Assembly: GCA_017458225.1 (NCBI GenBank)
Contig: JAFTFX010000001.1
Coordinates: 1-64,000, forward strand
Reading direction: 5' to 3'
Origin: Prevotella sp.
Lineage (GTDB): Bacteria > Bacteroidota > Bacteroidia > Bacteroidales > Bacteroidaceae
DNA: 64,000 nt
Positions 33,431 to 42,537 of the stretch are shown piece by piece. Made by a program: the position numbers and the translations under genes. The notes under the pieces were generated by a model. The model was not told where the DNA came from. It made no database searches and saw only the letters and a list, made by a program, of their open reading frames with translations. Position 1 is the first letter of the stretch. Each line of letters begins with the position of its first letter.

Positions 33431-33871
33431 CTAAAAGCGCCACCAGGGTTTCTTCTTGGGATGGGCATCCTCGTAGGAAGTCAGGGAGGCACTCTTCACC
33501 TCTTCGTCAATCAAGTCGTTCCACGTCTTGTGGCGCGTCACCATGCGATAGATAGTGCCCCAGTCGGGCAGTCCTCCCAGGTTGCGGTCGTCAATCCACA
33601 CGTCGGCCTTGAGCTTGCGGCTGAAGTGGTTGTTGTTCTCTGGTCGTTCCTCGGGGTAGTCGTGATTGACGGCATAGAACTCGACACCGCGCTCGCGACA
33701 CCAGTTGACGGCATCTTCCAGATAGCGGCCCTCGCGTACCGTCCACAAGATAAGCCGATGATGCTCATTGATGAGCATCTTCAGCGTATCTGTGGCGAAA
33801 GGTATCTCCGGTCCTATCTCCGGATATCGGTCTTCAACGATGGTCCCGTCGAAATCAATTCCTATTGTCAT
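33431..33871 (-). CDS. HAD-superfamily hydrolase
   Basis: A 146-residue protein with the HAD motif I IGIDFDGTIVED, motif II-like LILWTVREGR, and a late VWIDDRNLGG acidic motif IV. It belongs to a short HAD group common in Bacteroidetes, without a cap domain. It starts 3 nt after the Wzc-like kinase gene and is last in the rfbA-wzc-HAD operon, so a link to exopolysaccharide production is possible but unproven. Confidence 0.75.
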   Translation of the reverse strand: MTIGIDFDGTIVEDRYPEIGPEIPFATDTLKMLINEHHRLILWTVREGRYLEDAVNWCRERGVEFYAVNHDYPEERPENNNHFSRKLKADVWIDDRNLGGLPDWGTIYRMVTRHKTWNDLIDEEVKSASLTSYEDAHPKKKPWWRF

Positions 33872-33874
33872 TGT

Positions 33875-36409
33875 TTACAACTTGATAGAATCGTCGGATT
33901 TGTTGCCGTATGAATTGTCAAGATTGCCGTATGTGCCGTATGAGCCGTAAGAGCCATAGTGGCCGTACTTGCCGTAGCTGTACTTGCCATAGCCATAGCT
34001 ATAAGTATAGCGGCCATACTTGCCGTACTTGCCGTAGCCATAATAGTAGCCGTACTTCTTCTTCGACATATCGATGCCGTTAATCAGTATGCAGAGGTTC
34101 GGCATCTTCTGCTCGGCAGCCAGCGTGTTGACAAGGCTGAAGCTTGACTTCGGCGTATAGTCGGCGCGGCACACATAGACGCTGACATCAGCGTGCTTGC
34201 CAATCTGCAGCGTGTCGGTGACCAGTCCGACAGGAGCCGTATCGAGAATGACGTAGTCGTAGTTGGCACGCAGCAACTCGATGGTCTGGCGCATGGTGTC
34301 GCGCGAGAGCAACTCAGTGGGGTTGGGTGGAATAGGACCAGCCAGCAGCAAGTCGAGGTTGGCATTGACACCCGACGGTTTGACTTGCGATTTCAGGTCG
34401 GCCCATGTCACGTTGTCGCGAACCAGCAAGGTAGAGACACCATTCTGGCGGTCGGCAATGTCGAACAGTCGGCCCAATGCAGGCTTACGGATGTCGAGAC
34501 CCACCAGAATGACCTTCTTGCCAAGCAGGGCGAAACTGACAGCCAGGTTGGCGGCGTTGAAGGTCTTACCTTCACCTGATGTTGACGAGGTGAAGAGAAT
34601 GACTTTCTGATTGTCCTTGAGCATGAACTGCAGGTTGGTACGCATAGAGCGGAATATCTCGTCGGTCTGGTTGTTCTTGTTCTCGTGAACCACGATACCT
34701 GCCGATGTCTTTGCCGCTTCGCTGGCAATGGCCACATCGGCAATGATGGGCAGGTTGGTCAGCTTGGCCACATCCTCATGGCCTTCTACCTTATAGCGCA
34801 GCATCTGTACCAGATAAGCGATGAGCAGCGGCAGAGCGAAGCCGAGAACGAAGGCTGCCAACAGAATGATGGGGCCTTTGGGGCTTACCTTTCCACCAAA
34901 GACGGGGTCGTCAATCAGCTTACCCTTGTCGGCAGTGGCTGCCAGCGAGATAGAGTTCTCCTCACGCTTCTGAAGGAGCATCAGGTACAGGCCAGACTTC
35001 ACCTCCTGCTGACGGCCAATCTGGGTTAGGATGCGCTCCTGTTCAGGTGTGTTGGCCACCTTGGTCTGGTAAAGATCGTATTGTGACTGTATACCCTGGC
35101 GCTGAATGTCAGCGGCTTTGCGAGCCTGCAACAGAGCGTCCTTGATACTCACCTGCAGACGGTCGAGCGTGTTGGTGAGTGTGAGCACCTGTGGCGAGTT
35201 TTCAGAAGCTGCTTCCAGCATTGTGTTGCGGTCCTGCACAGCTTTGTTGTAAGAATTGATAAGCGACGAAGAGATGGGGTCGGTAAGACCGACGTTCGAA
35301 GGAATGATCTGATACTTGTTCTCAGGACTTGCCACGTATTCGCGCAGATAGTCGAGCAACTGCATTTGGGTGTTAGCCTGTGCCAACTGGTTGGTGAATT
35401 GGTTAGACTGGTTCAGCAGTTGAGTAGCATCCAGGCGCAACTGTGTCAGGTTGTTGCGCTTCTTGTAGTTCTCCAGCTCGCCTTCGGTAATGCCCAACTC
35501 GGCATTAATCTTCTCCAAACGACTGTTGATAAATTCCTCCGTCTTGTAGGCAATCTCGTTTTTGTCGGCATTGGCCTGGCGGTTGTAGCACAGTGCCAAC
35601 TGCTTCAGATAGTCCTTGGCACGCTCAGCGCTTTGGTTGGTGGTGGTCAGCTGGGCGATAGACGTGAGCTTTGATGTGGGCGAAACACTCAATGAGTTGG
35701 CATATCTTGCAGCCGTTACGTCAGGAGAAGTAATCGTAGCATACATGATAGTGCCGTCTTCCATTCCTTCCAGATTGTTGGGGTTGGCAGTGAACGTCAG
35801 GCTGCCGTCTTCAATCTTCACCGTAGCAGGCAGCGTCTTGAACGTTGCTTCGAAGGGATTCAGTTTGTCGCGGCTAGTCAGAATGTACTTGTCGCCCTCG
35901 CGTGTCAGCTTGATGAGAATGGATTTTCTGAGAGGGTTCTTGTTGAGGTTCTCCAGTCCCTCTGGGTCAAGGTCAACATTGACGGGCTGCATTTTGTATA
36001 CCAGCTGCTCTTTGATTCGACCTTTCATGCGATACTCGGTGTACAGTTTCAGGTCCATGACTGCTTCCAGGGCCAGACGACGCGACTGCAGAATCTCAAT
36101 CTCGTTGTCGATACCGGCCGAGTTGGTGATGATGCCCAGGTCTTGCATGTTTGCCAACGCCTGATTGCTTCCTCTACGGTTGTTGACTTCGTCCTTGATC
36201 AGCATCTTCACAGACATCTGATAGACAGGGTCTGTATAGCGCAGGTAAATCAGGGAACCACACATGAAAATAAACATTGACAGCAGGAACCACTGCCAGT
36301 TAAGCACAACCAAGGTGAAAATGGTCCTGATGTCAAACGAAGAGCCCTCTTCTAATTGTGACACCGGATCAAACGCCTCTGGTGTTTCATTCTTTTTTAT
36401 TTCTTCCAT
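33875..36409 (-). CDS. Wzc-like polysaccharide co-polymerase and tyrosine autokinase
   Basis: An 844-residue inner-membrane protein controlling capsule or exopolysaccharide chain length. A Wzz domain follows the first membrane helix (about 30-55), then a long periplasmic coiled-coil region and a second helix (about 510-535). The C-terminal BY-kinase domain has Walker A TSSTSGEGKTF (about 610), Walker A' VILVGLDIRKPALG and Walker B YDYVILDTAP. From about residue 783 there is an exceptional tail: about 19 tyrosines in some 50 residues in a Gly-Lys-Tyr pattern (KYGKYGRYTYSYGYGKYSYG). Tyr-cluster autophosphorylation is known for Wzc, but this tail is longer and more regular. Confidence 0.9.
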   Translation of the reverse strand: MEEIKKNETPEAFDPVSQLEEGSSFDIRTIFTLVVLNWQWFLLSMFIFMCGSLIYLRYTDPVYQMSVKMLIKDEVNNRRGSNQALANMQDLGIITNSAGIDNEIEILQSRRLALEAVMDLKLYTEYRMKGRIKEQLVYKMQPVNVDLDPEGLENLNKNPLRKSILIKLTREGDKYILTSRDKLNPFEATFKTLPATVKIEDGSLTFTANPNNLEGMEDGTIMYATITSPDVTAARYANSLSVSPTSKLTSIAQLTTTNQSAERAKDYLKQLALCYNRQANADKNEIAYKTEEFINSRLEKINAELGITEGELENYKKRNNLTQLRLDATQLLNQSNQFTNQLAQANTQMQLLDYLREYVASPENKYQIIPSNVGLTDPISSSLINSYNKAVQDRNTMLEAASENSPQVLTLTNTLDRLQVSIKDALLQARKAADIQRQGIQSQYDLYQTKVANTPEQERILTQIGRQQEVKSGLYLMLLQKREENSISLAATADKGKLIDDPVFGGKVSPKGPIILLAAFVLGFALPLLIAYLVQMLRYKVEGHEDVAKLTNLPIIADVAIASEAAKTSAGIVVHENKNNQTDEIFRSMRTNLQFMLKDNQKVILFTSSTSGEGKTFNAANLAVSFALLGKKVILVGLDIRKPALGRLFDIADRQNGVSTLLVRDNVTWADLKSQVKPSGVNANLDLLLAGPIPPNPTELLSRDTMRQTIELLRANYDYVILDTAPVGLVTDTLQIGKHADVSVYVCRADYTPKSSFSLVNTLAAEQKMPNLCILINGIDMSKKKYGYYYGYGKYGKYGRYTYSYGYGKYSYGKYGHYGSYGSYGTYGNLDNSYGNKSDDSIKL

Positions 36410-36444
36410 ATATAAATAATGTATTTTTAGTAGTTGAATCCAGG

Positions 36445-37323
36445 TTACTTGCCGTTTGCCAATTGAATTAGGTATTGGCCATATTCGTTTTTCAGCATTG
36501 GCTTGGCCAGCTCAGCCAGTTGCTCTTTTGAAATCCATCCGCGCTTGAAGGCAATCTCTTCCAGGCAGGCCACTTTCTGACCTTGGCGCTTCTCAATGAC
36601 TTCAATAAAGGTGCTGGCTTCCGACAATGAGTCGTGGGTACCGGTGTCGAGCCAGGCAAATCCGCGCTGCAGTGTCTGCACCTTCAGCGACTGCTGCTTC
36701 AGGTATTCCTGGTTGACAGTGGTGATTTCCAGTTCGCCACGCGCACTTGGCTTGATGTTCTTGGCAATGTTGACAACGCTGTTGGGGTAGAAATAGAGAC
36801 CCACAACGGCATAGTTCGACTTCGGATGTTCCGGCTTCTCCTCAATGCTCAAACAGTTGCCGTCCTTGTCGAATTCGGCAACGCCGTAGCGCTCAGGGTC
36901 GTTCACATAATAACCGAAGACGGTTGCCAGATTGTTCTTCTCAGCATTTTCTACGCTTTGGCGCAATAAGGCACTGAAGCCTGAACCATAGAAAATGTTG
37001 TCGCCCAGAACCAGACAGGCACAATCGTTTCCAATGAACTCCTCGCCAATGATGAATGCCTGGGCCAGACCATCGGGTGACGGCTGCTCAGCATATTCAA
37101 ATCTGACACCGAAGTCCTTGCCGTCGCCTAACAGACGCTTGAAGCCAGGCAGATCGTGCGGGGTGGAAATAATAAGAATCTCGCGAATACCAGCAAGCAT
37201 CAGCACGGATATCGGATAATATATCATCGGCTTGTCAAAAATAGGGATTAGCTGCTTGCTGATTCCTTTTGTAATAGGGTAGAGGCGCGTACCGCTTCCT
37301 CCTGCTAAGACAATTCCTTTCAT
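36445..37323 (-). CDS. rfbA: glucose-1-phosphate thymidylyltransferase
   Basis: A 292-residue nucleotidyltransferase making dTDP-glucose, first step to dTDP-rhamnose. ATG 37323 begins [20 protein letters not shown] with the nucleotide-binding loop; [28 protein letters not shown] and [14 protein letters not shown] are also conserved. The open frame extends upstream to 37482 but through the promoter. The other rhamnose genes (rfbB, C, D) are not adjacent. It shares an operon with the Wzc-like kinase (35-nt gap). Confidence 0.93.
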   Translation of the reverse strand: MKGIVLAGGSGTRLYPITKGISKQLIPIFDKPMIYYPISVLMLAGIREILIISTPHDLPGFKRLLGDGKDFGVRFEYAEQPSPDGLAQAFIIGEEFIGNDCACLVLGDNIFYGSGFSALLRQSVENAEKNNLATVFGYYVNDPERYGVAEFDKDGNCLSIEEKPEHPKSNYAVVGLYFYPNSVVNIAKNIKPSARGELEITTVNQEYLKQQSLKVQTLQRGFAWLDTGTHDSLSEASTFIEVIEKRQGQKVACLEEIAFKRGWISKEQLAELAKPMLKNEYGQYLIQLANGK

Positions 37324-37346
37324 AAAATATAACGTTATATGGGCTG

Positions 37347-37354
37347 CAAAGTTA
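37347..37354 (-). promoter_or_regulatory. -7 box for rfbA-wzc
   Basis: The minus strand reads TAACTTTG, 23 nt before the rfbA ATG, diverging from the promoter at 37419. Confidence 0.65.
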
Positions 37355-37393
37355 CGAAAAAAAAAGTGTTCCACCGAGTTTTTATTCGTAAAA

Positions 37394-37426
37394 TTGCATG
37401 TTTTTGAGGAATTTAGTGTAACTTTG
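37394..37426 (+). promoter_or_regulatory. promoter for the conserved hypothetical gene
   Basis: TAACTTTG (37419-37426) has a TTG 22 nt upstream (37394-37396); the ATG is at 37446. Confidence 0.6.
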
Positions 37427-37445
37427 CACAAAATTTTAAAGAAGT

Positions 37446-38075
37446 ATGGGATTTTTATCAAAATTGTTCGGTCGGAAAACAAATGAGGCCGAAGTGAAAA
37501 CAGGAGGAATGGAGGATTTCATGACCCTCATCAGAGTATATTTCCAGGCGGTGATGGCATCTGAACTGAATATTACGAATATCGCGGCACTGCCTGATTT
37601 GCGCGTTTTCAAAACTACGCTGCGTGTGCCCACTCAGGGCGGCAAGCTCGGTATTGGCGAAAAAGCGCGCTGCAAGAAGATGTTAAAAGAAATGTACGAG
37701 ATGGACGACGACTTCTTCAAGGAGATAGACTCCAGTATTCGCCACCGTTGCAAGAAATTGCAGGATGCCCAGCCCTATCTCTATCAGTTCCAGGGATTTG
37801 TGCAGGATATCATGATGCTGACGGGCAACTTGATGAAGTTCAAGCTCCGTTTGCCAGGATTCTTTAAAAAAGCCATCTATCAGATGACGGAAAAGACCGT
37901 TGGCGACATCTTCAACAAGAACGACTTCACCGATCCCGGCGTGGTGAAGACCGTCGTGGCTGTACGCGAGTACAACAAGCGCCTGGGCTTCTCGCAGAAA
38001 TGGACAACCGACTTCGTCTATCGTGTTGTCATGCTGGCCAAAAAGGAAAAGCAGCCGCAAACAGAGAACAAATAG
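37446..38075 (+). CDS. conserved Bacteroidetes hypothetical protein
   Basis: A 209-residue soluble, basic, mostly helical protein ([16 protein letters not shown] at the start, then [20 protein letters not shown]). No domain of known function is recognised. It has no signal peptide. It sits between the polysaccharide operon and the zapA region, each with its own promoter, so the context gives no function. Confidence 0.7.
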   Translation: MGFLSKLFGRKTNEAEVKTGGMEDFMTLIRVYFQAVMASELNITNIAALPDLRVFKTTLRVPTQGGKLGIGEKARCKKMLKEMYEMDDDFFKEIDSSIRHRCKKLQDAQPYLYQFQGFVQDIMMLTGNLMKFKLRLPGFFKKAIYQMTEKTVGDIFNKNDFTDPGVVKTVVAVREYNKRLGFSQKWTTDFVYRVVMLAKKEKQPQTENK

Positions 38076-38105
38076 CCGTATTTTGATTAATAAATATTAA
38101 ATATG

Positions 38106-38152
38106 TGTCACAAAGATAGGCGGTTTATCGTTTTTTGCCTACCTTTGTGACA
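38106..38152. repeat. 16-bp inverted repeat with a -7 box in each arm
   Basis: Arms at 38106-38121 and 38137-38152 differ at one position. The right arm carries TACCTTTG (38140-38147) on the plus strand and the left arm carries TATCTTTG on the minus strand. Confidence 0.65.
38140..38147 (+). promoter_or_regulatory. -7 box for the zapA operon
   Basis: TACCTTTG, 18 nt before the ATG at 38166; it lies in the right arm of the inverted repeat. Confidence 0.6.
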
Positions 38153-38165
38153 TAAATATGTAGTC

Positions 38166-38462
38166 ATGACCGAAAGCGAGAAGGCTTTAGCAACATTTCA
38201 AACCCGTGTAAGGCAGATGATTCTCCGTTTTCAGGAATTGAAAAAGGAGAACGAGGAACTTTATGCAATGGTTGACAAGAATGAAAAAGACATTCGACTG
38301 TTGCAGCAAAAGCTGAATCAGAAAGATTATGACTACCAGTCGCTGAAAATGGCTAAGATGATGGAAATTACCGATGGCGACCTGACGGGGGCCAAAGAAC
38401 GATTGTCGAAGCTGATTCGCGATGTGAACAGATGCATTGCTATCCTAAGTGACGAAAAGTAA
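38166..38462 (+). CDS. coiled-coil protein upstream of zapA
   Basis: A 98-residue protein with a heptad-rich N-terminal two-thirds (FQELKKENEELYAMVDKNEK, DIRLLQQKLNQKDYD) and a helical end. Size, coiled coil and its position 10 nt before zapA suggest a ZapB-like division partner, common next to zapA in Bacteroidetes. This role is inferred. Confidence 0.65.
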   Translation: MTESEKALATFQTRVRQMILRFQELKKENEELYAMVDKNEKDIRLLQQKLNQKDYDYQSLKMAKMMEITDGDLTGAKERLSKLIRDVNRCIAILSDEK

Positions 38463-38472
38463 GGAGAAGGTG

Positions 38473-38775
38473 ATGGCAGAGGAAAACAAAGAGAAACTAA
38501 ATATCAGGCTGCATGTCTATGATGAGGATATCATGACGGTGCTCCATCATCGGGAAGACGAGGAGTACTATCGTGCTGCGGCCAAGCTGATTTCAGAGCG
38601 CTATGGTGCATACGCCCAGGTTTACAAGGGACGTAAGAGCGACCATACCATCGCTTTGATGACGCTCATAGAGATTGCCCTGCGCTACGAGCGCGAAAAG
38701 GCAAAGAATGATACGGTTCCCTATGATAATATTCTCTCTCAGCTGACTTCTGAAATTGAGGAAGCATTGAAGTGA
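38473..38775 (+). CDS. zapA: cell division protein ZapA
   Basis: A 100-residue ZapA-family protein that promotes FtsZ bundling. The N-terminal LNIRLHVYDEDIMTVLHHRE followed by YYRAAAKLISERYGAY and IALMTLIEIALRYEREK matches the family. ATG 38473 is chosen over the in-frame TTG at 38449, which overlaps the upstream gene. Confidence 0.8.
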   Translation: MAEENKEKLNIRLHVYDEDIMTVLHHREDEEYYRAAAKLISERYGAYAQVYKGRKSDHTIALMTLIEIALRYEREKAKNDTVPYDNILSQLTSEIEEALK

Positions 38776-38815
38776 CGAGCAGCAGAAAGAGAATATTAAC
38801 TATATATATTAATTT

Positions 38816-40357
38816 ATGGACATTATTTTTGTGATTCTAATTGCCGTTGCCGCACTTGTGTTAGGTGCGGTTGGCGGATATTTCGTTTTCCAGAAAGTCA
38901 TGACTGGAAAGCGTACAGCCATCCTTGAGGCTGCAGGGAAAGAAGCTGAAGTGATTAAGGAGAAGAAGCTGCTCGAAGTGAAAGAGAAGTTCCTGAACAA
39001 GAAAAGCGAACTGGAGAAAGAAGTTCAGCAGCGTAATCAGCACATTCAGCAGAGCGAGAACCGTCTGAAACAGCGTGAAATCTCGCTGAACCAGCGTCAG
39101 GAAGAACTGGGCCGCCGTAAGAACGATTTGGATAATCAGCAGCAGCGCATTGACAACGAGAAAAAGGCTTTGGCCATCAAACAGGAAGAACTCGACAAGA
39201 TGCAGCTTCGTGAGCGCGAAAAGCTGGAGGAACTGTCGGGACTGAGTGCTGAAGAAGCCCGTAATCGCTTGGTGGAAGCCATGCGCGATGAGGCAAAGAC
39301 ACAGGCTGCCAGCTACATCAATGAGATAATGGACGAGGCCAAGTTGAATGCAAACGCTCAGGCCAAGAAGATTGTCATTCAGACCATTCAGCGCGTAGCT
39401 ACTGAGACTGCCGTTGAAAACTCGGTCAGCGTGTTCCACATTGACAACGATGAGGTGAAAGGCCGCATCATTGGTCGTGAGGGCCGTAATATTCGTGCCT
39501 TGGAGGCAGCCTGCGGTGTTGAGATTGTCGTCGACGACACCCCTGAGGCCATTGTGATTTCTGCTTTCGATCCTGTACGTCGTGAGGTCTGCCGTCTGGC
39601 CCTTCACCAGCTGGTCAGCGACGGTCGCATTCATCCGGCACGCATCGAGGAAGTGGTACAGAAGGTGAAGAAACAGTTGGACAACGAGATTATCGAGACA
39701 GGTAAGCGCACAACTATCGACTTGGGTATTCATGGATTGCATCCTGAACTGGTGCGCATCATCGGCAAGATGAAATACCGCAGCAGCTATGGCCAAAACT
39801 TGCTGCAGCATGCCCGAGAGACCGCTAACCTTTGTGCTGTGATGGCCAGCGAGCTGGGCCTTAATCCGAAGAAAGCCAAGCGTGCTGGTCTGCTGCACGA
39901 TATTGGCAAGGTGCCCGATGAGGAGAGTGAACTGCCCCACGCACTCTATGGTGCCAAGATTGCAGAGAAATACAAGGAGAAACCCGATATCTGCAATGCC
40001 ATCGGTGCCCACCACGACGAAATGGAGATGCAGACCCTGTTGGCTCCCATCGTTCAGGTGTGCGATGCCATCAGTGGTGCCCGTCCTGGTGCTCGTCGCG
40101 AGATTGTCGAGGCCTATATCAAGCGTCTGAACGATCTAGAGGCCATTGCAATGAGCTATCCCGGCGTAACGAAGACCTATGCCATTCAGGCCGGTCGTGA
40201 ACTTCGAGTTATTGTCGGTGCCGACAAGATGGACGATGCTGAGACCGAGGCACTCAGCGGTGAGATTGCTACGAAGATTCAGAACGAGATGACCTATCCT
40301 GGTCAGGTGAAGATCACTGTTATTCGTGAGACTCGTTCGGTGGCTTACGCAAAATAA
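38816..40357 (+). CDS. rny: ribonuclease Y
   Basis: A 513-residue membrane-anchored endoribonuclease that starts mRNA turnover. It has an N-terminal membrane helix ([20 protein letters not shown]), a long coiled coil to about residue 190, a KH domain ([20 protein letters not shown]) and an HD domain with [14 protein letters not shown] and GAHHDEME. Length is normal for RNase Y. Confidence 0.95.
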   Translation: MDIIFVILIAVAALVLGAVGGYFVFQKVMTGKRTAILEAAGKEAEVIKEKKLLEVKEKFLNKKSELEKEVQQRNQHIQQSENRLKQREISLNQRQEELGRRKNDLDNQQQRIDNEKKALAIKQEELDKMQLREREKLEELSGLSAEEARNRLVEAMRDEAKTQAASYINEIMDEAKLNANAQAKKIVIQTIQRVATETAVENSVSVFHIDNDEVKGRIIGREGRNIRALEAACGVEIVVDDTPEAIVISAFDPVRREVCRLALHQLVSDGRIHPARIEEVVQKVKKQLDNEIIETGKRTTIDLGIHGLHPELVRIIGKMKYRSSYGQNLLQHARETANLCAVMASELGLNPKKAKRAGLLHDIGKVPDEESELPHALYGAKIAEKYKEKPDICNAIGAHHDEMEMQTLLAPIVQVCDAISGARPGARREIVEAYIKRLNDLEAIAMSYPGVTKTYAIQAGRELRVIVGADKMDDAETEALSGEIATKIQNEMTYPGQVKITVIRETRSVAYAK

Positions 40358-40380
40358 GAAATAGTTTTTAAGTTCATATA

Positions 40381-40424
40381 AAAAACATCCGCGTCAGTAT
40401 TTTTACCGATGCGGATGTTTTTTT
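40381..40424. terminator. bidirectional terminator between rny and glyA
   Basis: AAAAACATCCGC pairs with GCGGATGTTTTT, giving T runs on both strands for the two convergent genes. Confidence 0.88.
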
Positions 40425-40471
40425 GAATAATTCTCTTACGTGATTATTTTTATTTGAAGGATGCGCTTCAA

Positions 40472-41752
40472 TTAGTATGCGAAGAGCGGATACTCTTTCA
40501 TCTTCTCGTTGACGCGCTGGCGAACGGAAGCAATCACTTGTTCGTTGGTCGGGTCGTTGAGCACTTCCTCAATCCATGCAGCAATCTGAATCATCAAATC
40601 CTCCTTGGCACCGCGCGTGGTGATGGCAGGCGTGCCCAGACGGATGCCTGAGGTCTGGAAGGCTGAACGGCTGTCGAAGGGCACCATGTTCTTGTTGACC
40701 GTGATATCGGCTGCCACCAGTGCATTCTCAGCAACCTTACCTGTCAGATCGGGATATTTCGAGCGCAGGTCGACCAGCATGGAGTGGTTGTCGGTGCCAC
40801 CGCTGACGATGCCGAAGCCGCGTTTCACCAGTTCCTCGGCCAGCACCTTGGCATTCTTCTGCACCTGCTTGGCCCACTCTTTGAACTCGGGTTGCAGAGC
40901 CTCACCGAAAGCAACGGCCTTGGCAGCAATCACGTGTTCCAGTGGACCGCCCTGCTGTCCGGGGAAGACGGCACTGTTGATGAGTGCCGACATCTTCTTG
41001 ATTTCACCCTTCGGGGTGGTGTAGCCCCAAGGATTGTCGAAGTCTTTGCCCAGCAGGATGATGCCGCCGCGAGGGCCGCGCAGTGTCTTGTGAGTGGTAG
41101 AAGTCACAATGTGTGCCCACTTCACGGGGTTCTCCAGCAGACCGGCAGCAATGAGACCAGCGGGGTGAGCCATGTCAATCATCAGCAGTGCGCCCACCTT
41201 GTCGGCTATCTCGCGCATGCGCTTATAGTCCCATTCGCGGCTGTAGGCCGAGCCGCCGCCGATAATCAGCTTGGGCTTGTGCTCCAAGGCCAGGCGTTCC
41301 ATCTCGTCATAGTCCACACGACCGGTCTCCTTGTTCAGGTTGTAGCCCACGGGCTTGTAGAGAATACCACTGGTGTTGACATGCGATCCGTGCGAGAGGT
41401 GACCACCGTGATCGAGATTCAGACCCATGAAGGTGTCGCCGGGTTTCAGCACGGCCAATAGCACGGCTGCATTAGCCTGGGCACCCGAGTGGGGCTGCAC
41501 GTTGGCATACTCGGCATCAAACAGTTTGCAGACACGCTCGATGGCCAGTTTCTCAACCTCGTCGACCACTTGGCAGCCGCCATAGTAGCGCTTGCCGGGA
41601 TAACCCTCAGCGTACTTGTTGGTCAGGTAGGAGCCCATAGCTTCCATCACTTGGTCGCTAACGAAGTTCTCACTGGCAATCAGCTCAATGCCTTTCAACT
41701 GGCGCTGATGCTCTTTTTCAATCAACTCGAAAACGGTGTTGTCTCTTTTCAT
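40472..41752 (-). CDS. glyA: serine hydroxymethyltransferase
   Basis: A 426-residue PLP enzyme converting serine and tetrahydrofolate to glycine and methylene-tetrahydrofolate. The PLP-lysine motif [14 protein letters not shown] (about 220-235), the [14 protein letters not shown] loop and [13 protein letters not shown]-type region are present. It works with FolD (58884-59762) in one-carbon metabolism. It has a minus-strand promoter at 41819-41826. Confidence 0.96.
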   Translation of the reverse strand: MKRDNTVFELIEKEHQRQLKGIELIASENFVSDQVMEAMGSYLTNKYAEGYPGKRYYGGCQVVDEVEKLAIERVCKLFDAEYANVQPHSGAQANAAVLLAVLKPGDTFMGLNLDHGGHLSHGSHVNTSGILYKPVGYNLNKETGRVDYDEMERLALEHKPKLIIGGGSAYSREWDYKRMREIADKVGALLMIDMAHPAGLIAAGLLENPVKWAHIVTSTTHKTLRGPRGGIILLGKDFDNPWGYTTPKGEIKKMSALINSAVFPGQQGGPLEHVIAAKAVAFGEALQPEFKEWAKQVQKNAKVLAEELVKRGFGIVSGGTDNHSMLVDLRSKYPDLTGKVAENALVAADITVNKNMVPFDSRSAFQTSGIRLGTPAITTRGAKEDLMIQIAAWIEEVLNDPTNEQVIASVRQRVNEKMKEYPLFAY

Positions 41753-41818
41753 TGTTGGATTTGTTATTTATTGGGTTGGTTTAGTTTGAATCTGTAACAA
41801 TCTTTCTGAAAATCGCTG

Positions 41819-41826
41819 CAAAGTTA
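41819..41826 (-). promoter_or_regulatory. -7 box for glyA
   Basis: The minus strand reads TAACTTTG, 66 nt before the glyA ATG. Confidence 0.6.
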
Positions 41827-41897
41827 ACTATTTTTTCTGATATGACGAAAAATATGCGTTTTTTTCCTGTTTTTCCTTTTCTGTCAGTTTTTTTTCT

Positions 41898-41905
41898 TAT
41901 CTTTG
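41898..41905 (+). promoter_or_regulatory. -7 box for the small TPR gene
   Basis: TATCTTTG, 27 nt before the TTG at 41933. Confidence 0.6.
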
Positions 41906-41932
41906 CCAAGCTAATTTTAAAAACTGGATATT

Positions 41933-42247
41933 TTGGAAGCAGACAGACAAAATGAAGACGTGCTGATGATGACAGCACGATTGGCACATGCCAAGGGCGA
42001 AGATGATGTGGCTCTTACTATATATAATAAGGTGTTAGAGCAGAACCCCATGTTGGTGGAGGCCTATGCCGAGCGTGGAAAGATATGCTACGACCGTGGC
42101 GACTACCAGCAGGCACAGGCCGATATGGAGAAAGTGCTGGAACTGAATCCGCAGCAGATGGCAGCTGTCAGTGGCGACTATTCGGCAGAAGGAGTGGAGC
42201 ACAGAGCAAAGCAGAGCCGCTCAAATTTGAATCCTTTAGGGCTGTAA
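41933..42247 (+). CDS. small TPR protein
   Basis: A 104-residue protein with two tetratricopeptide-like helical pairs (ARLAHAKGEDDVALTIYNKV, AYAERGKICYDRGDYQQAQA). The TTG at 41933 fits the promoter distance; ATG 41966 is an alternative and would cut 11 residues. TPR units mediate protein contacts; the partner is unknown. Confidence 0.65.
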   Translation: MEADRQNEDVLMMTARLAHAKGEDDVALTIYNKVLEQNPMLVEAYAERGKICYDRGDYQQAQADMEKVLELNPQQMAAVSGDYSAEGVEHRAKQSRSNLNPLGL

Positions 42248-42322
42248 TTCTGACAAAAATGTTGTGTGCAGCGCTGTAAAAGAGAAAAAAGTAAGCAAAA
42301 CGACGAAAAAAGTTGCAAATTA

Positions 42323-42354
42323 TTTGTTCGGTTTGCAGAAAAGTGTTACTTTTG
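42323..42354 (+). promoter_or_regulatory. pheA operon promoter
   Basis: TTTG (42323-42326) and TACTTTTG (42347-42354) are 20 nt apart. Confidence 0.72.
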
Positions 42355-42384
42355 CACCGAAAACAATATAAATCGGAAACAAAT

Positions 42385-42462
42385 ATGTTGAGTCACAACG
42401 CATTTTATTACGGCTTTTACTTTTACTTTACAAGCAATTGTGAAGCGGTTGTTCGTGCATAA
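42385..42462 (+). CDS. Phe/Tyr-rich leader peptide of the pheA operon
   Basis: A 25-residue peptide containing the run FYYGFYFYF: nine residues with eight Phe/Tyr. It lies in the leader before pheA and just upstream of an attenuator, so a ribosome short of charged Phe- or Tyr-tRNA would stall there. It is too short for ordinary gene callers. Confidence 0.85.
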   Translation: MLSHNAFYYGFYFYFTSNCEAVVRA

Positions 42463-42526
42463 AGACTCATACATGGAACTATAGAATTCAGAACTCCGCT
42501 TCACACAAGTGAAAGCGGAGTTTTTT
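42439..42526 (+). promoter_or_regulatory. transcription attenuator of the aromatic operon
   Basis: The terminator hairpin is AACTCCGCTT (42492-42501) with AAGCGGAGTT, followed by a T run to 42526. TGTGAAGCGG (42439-42448), inside the leader peptide frame, is exactly complementary to CCGCTTCACA (42496-42505) and would form the antiterminator. Stalling on the upstream Phe/Tyr codons leaves it free to pair; a ribosome that reads to the stop covers it, allowing termination. Confidence 0.85.
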
Positions 42527-42537
42527 GTAGACAGATT

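Noticed and set aside
41933-42247. Pairing of the small TPR gene with pheA as one operon
   Set aside because: The pheA leader has its own good promoter and attenuator, and about 75 nt of non-coding sequence separates the TPR stop from that promoter.
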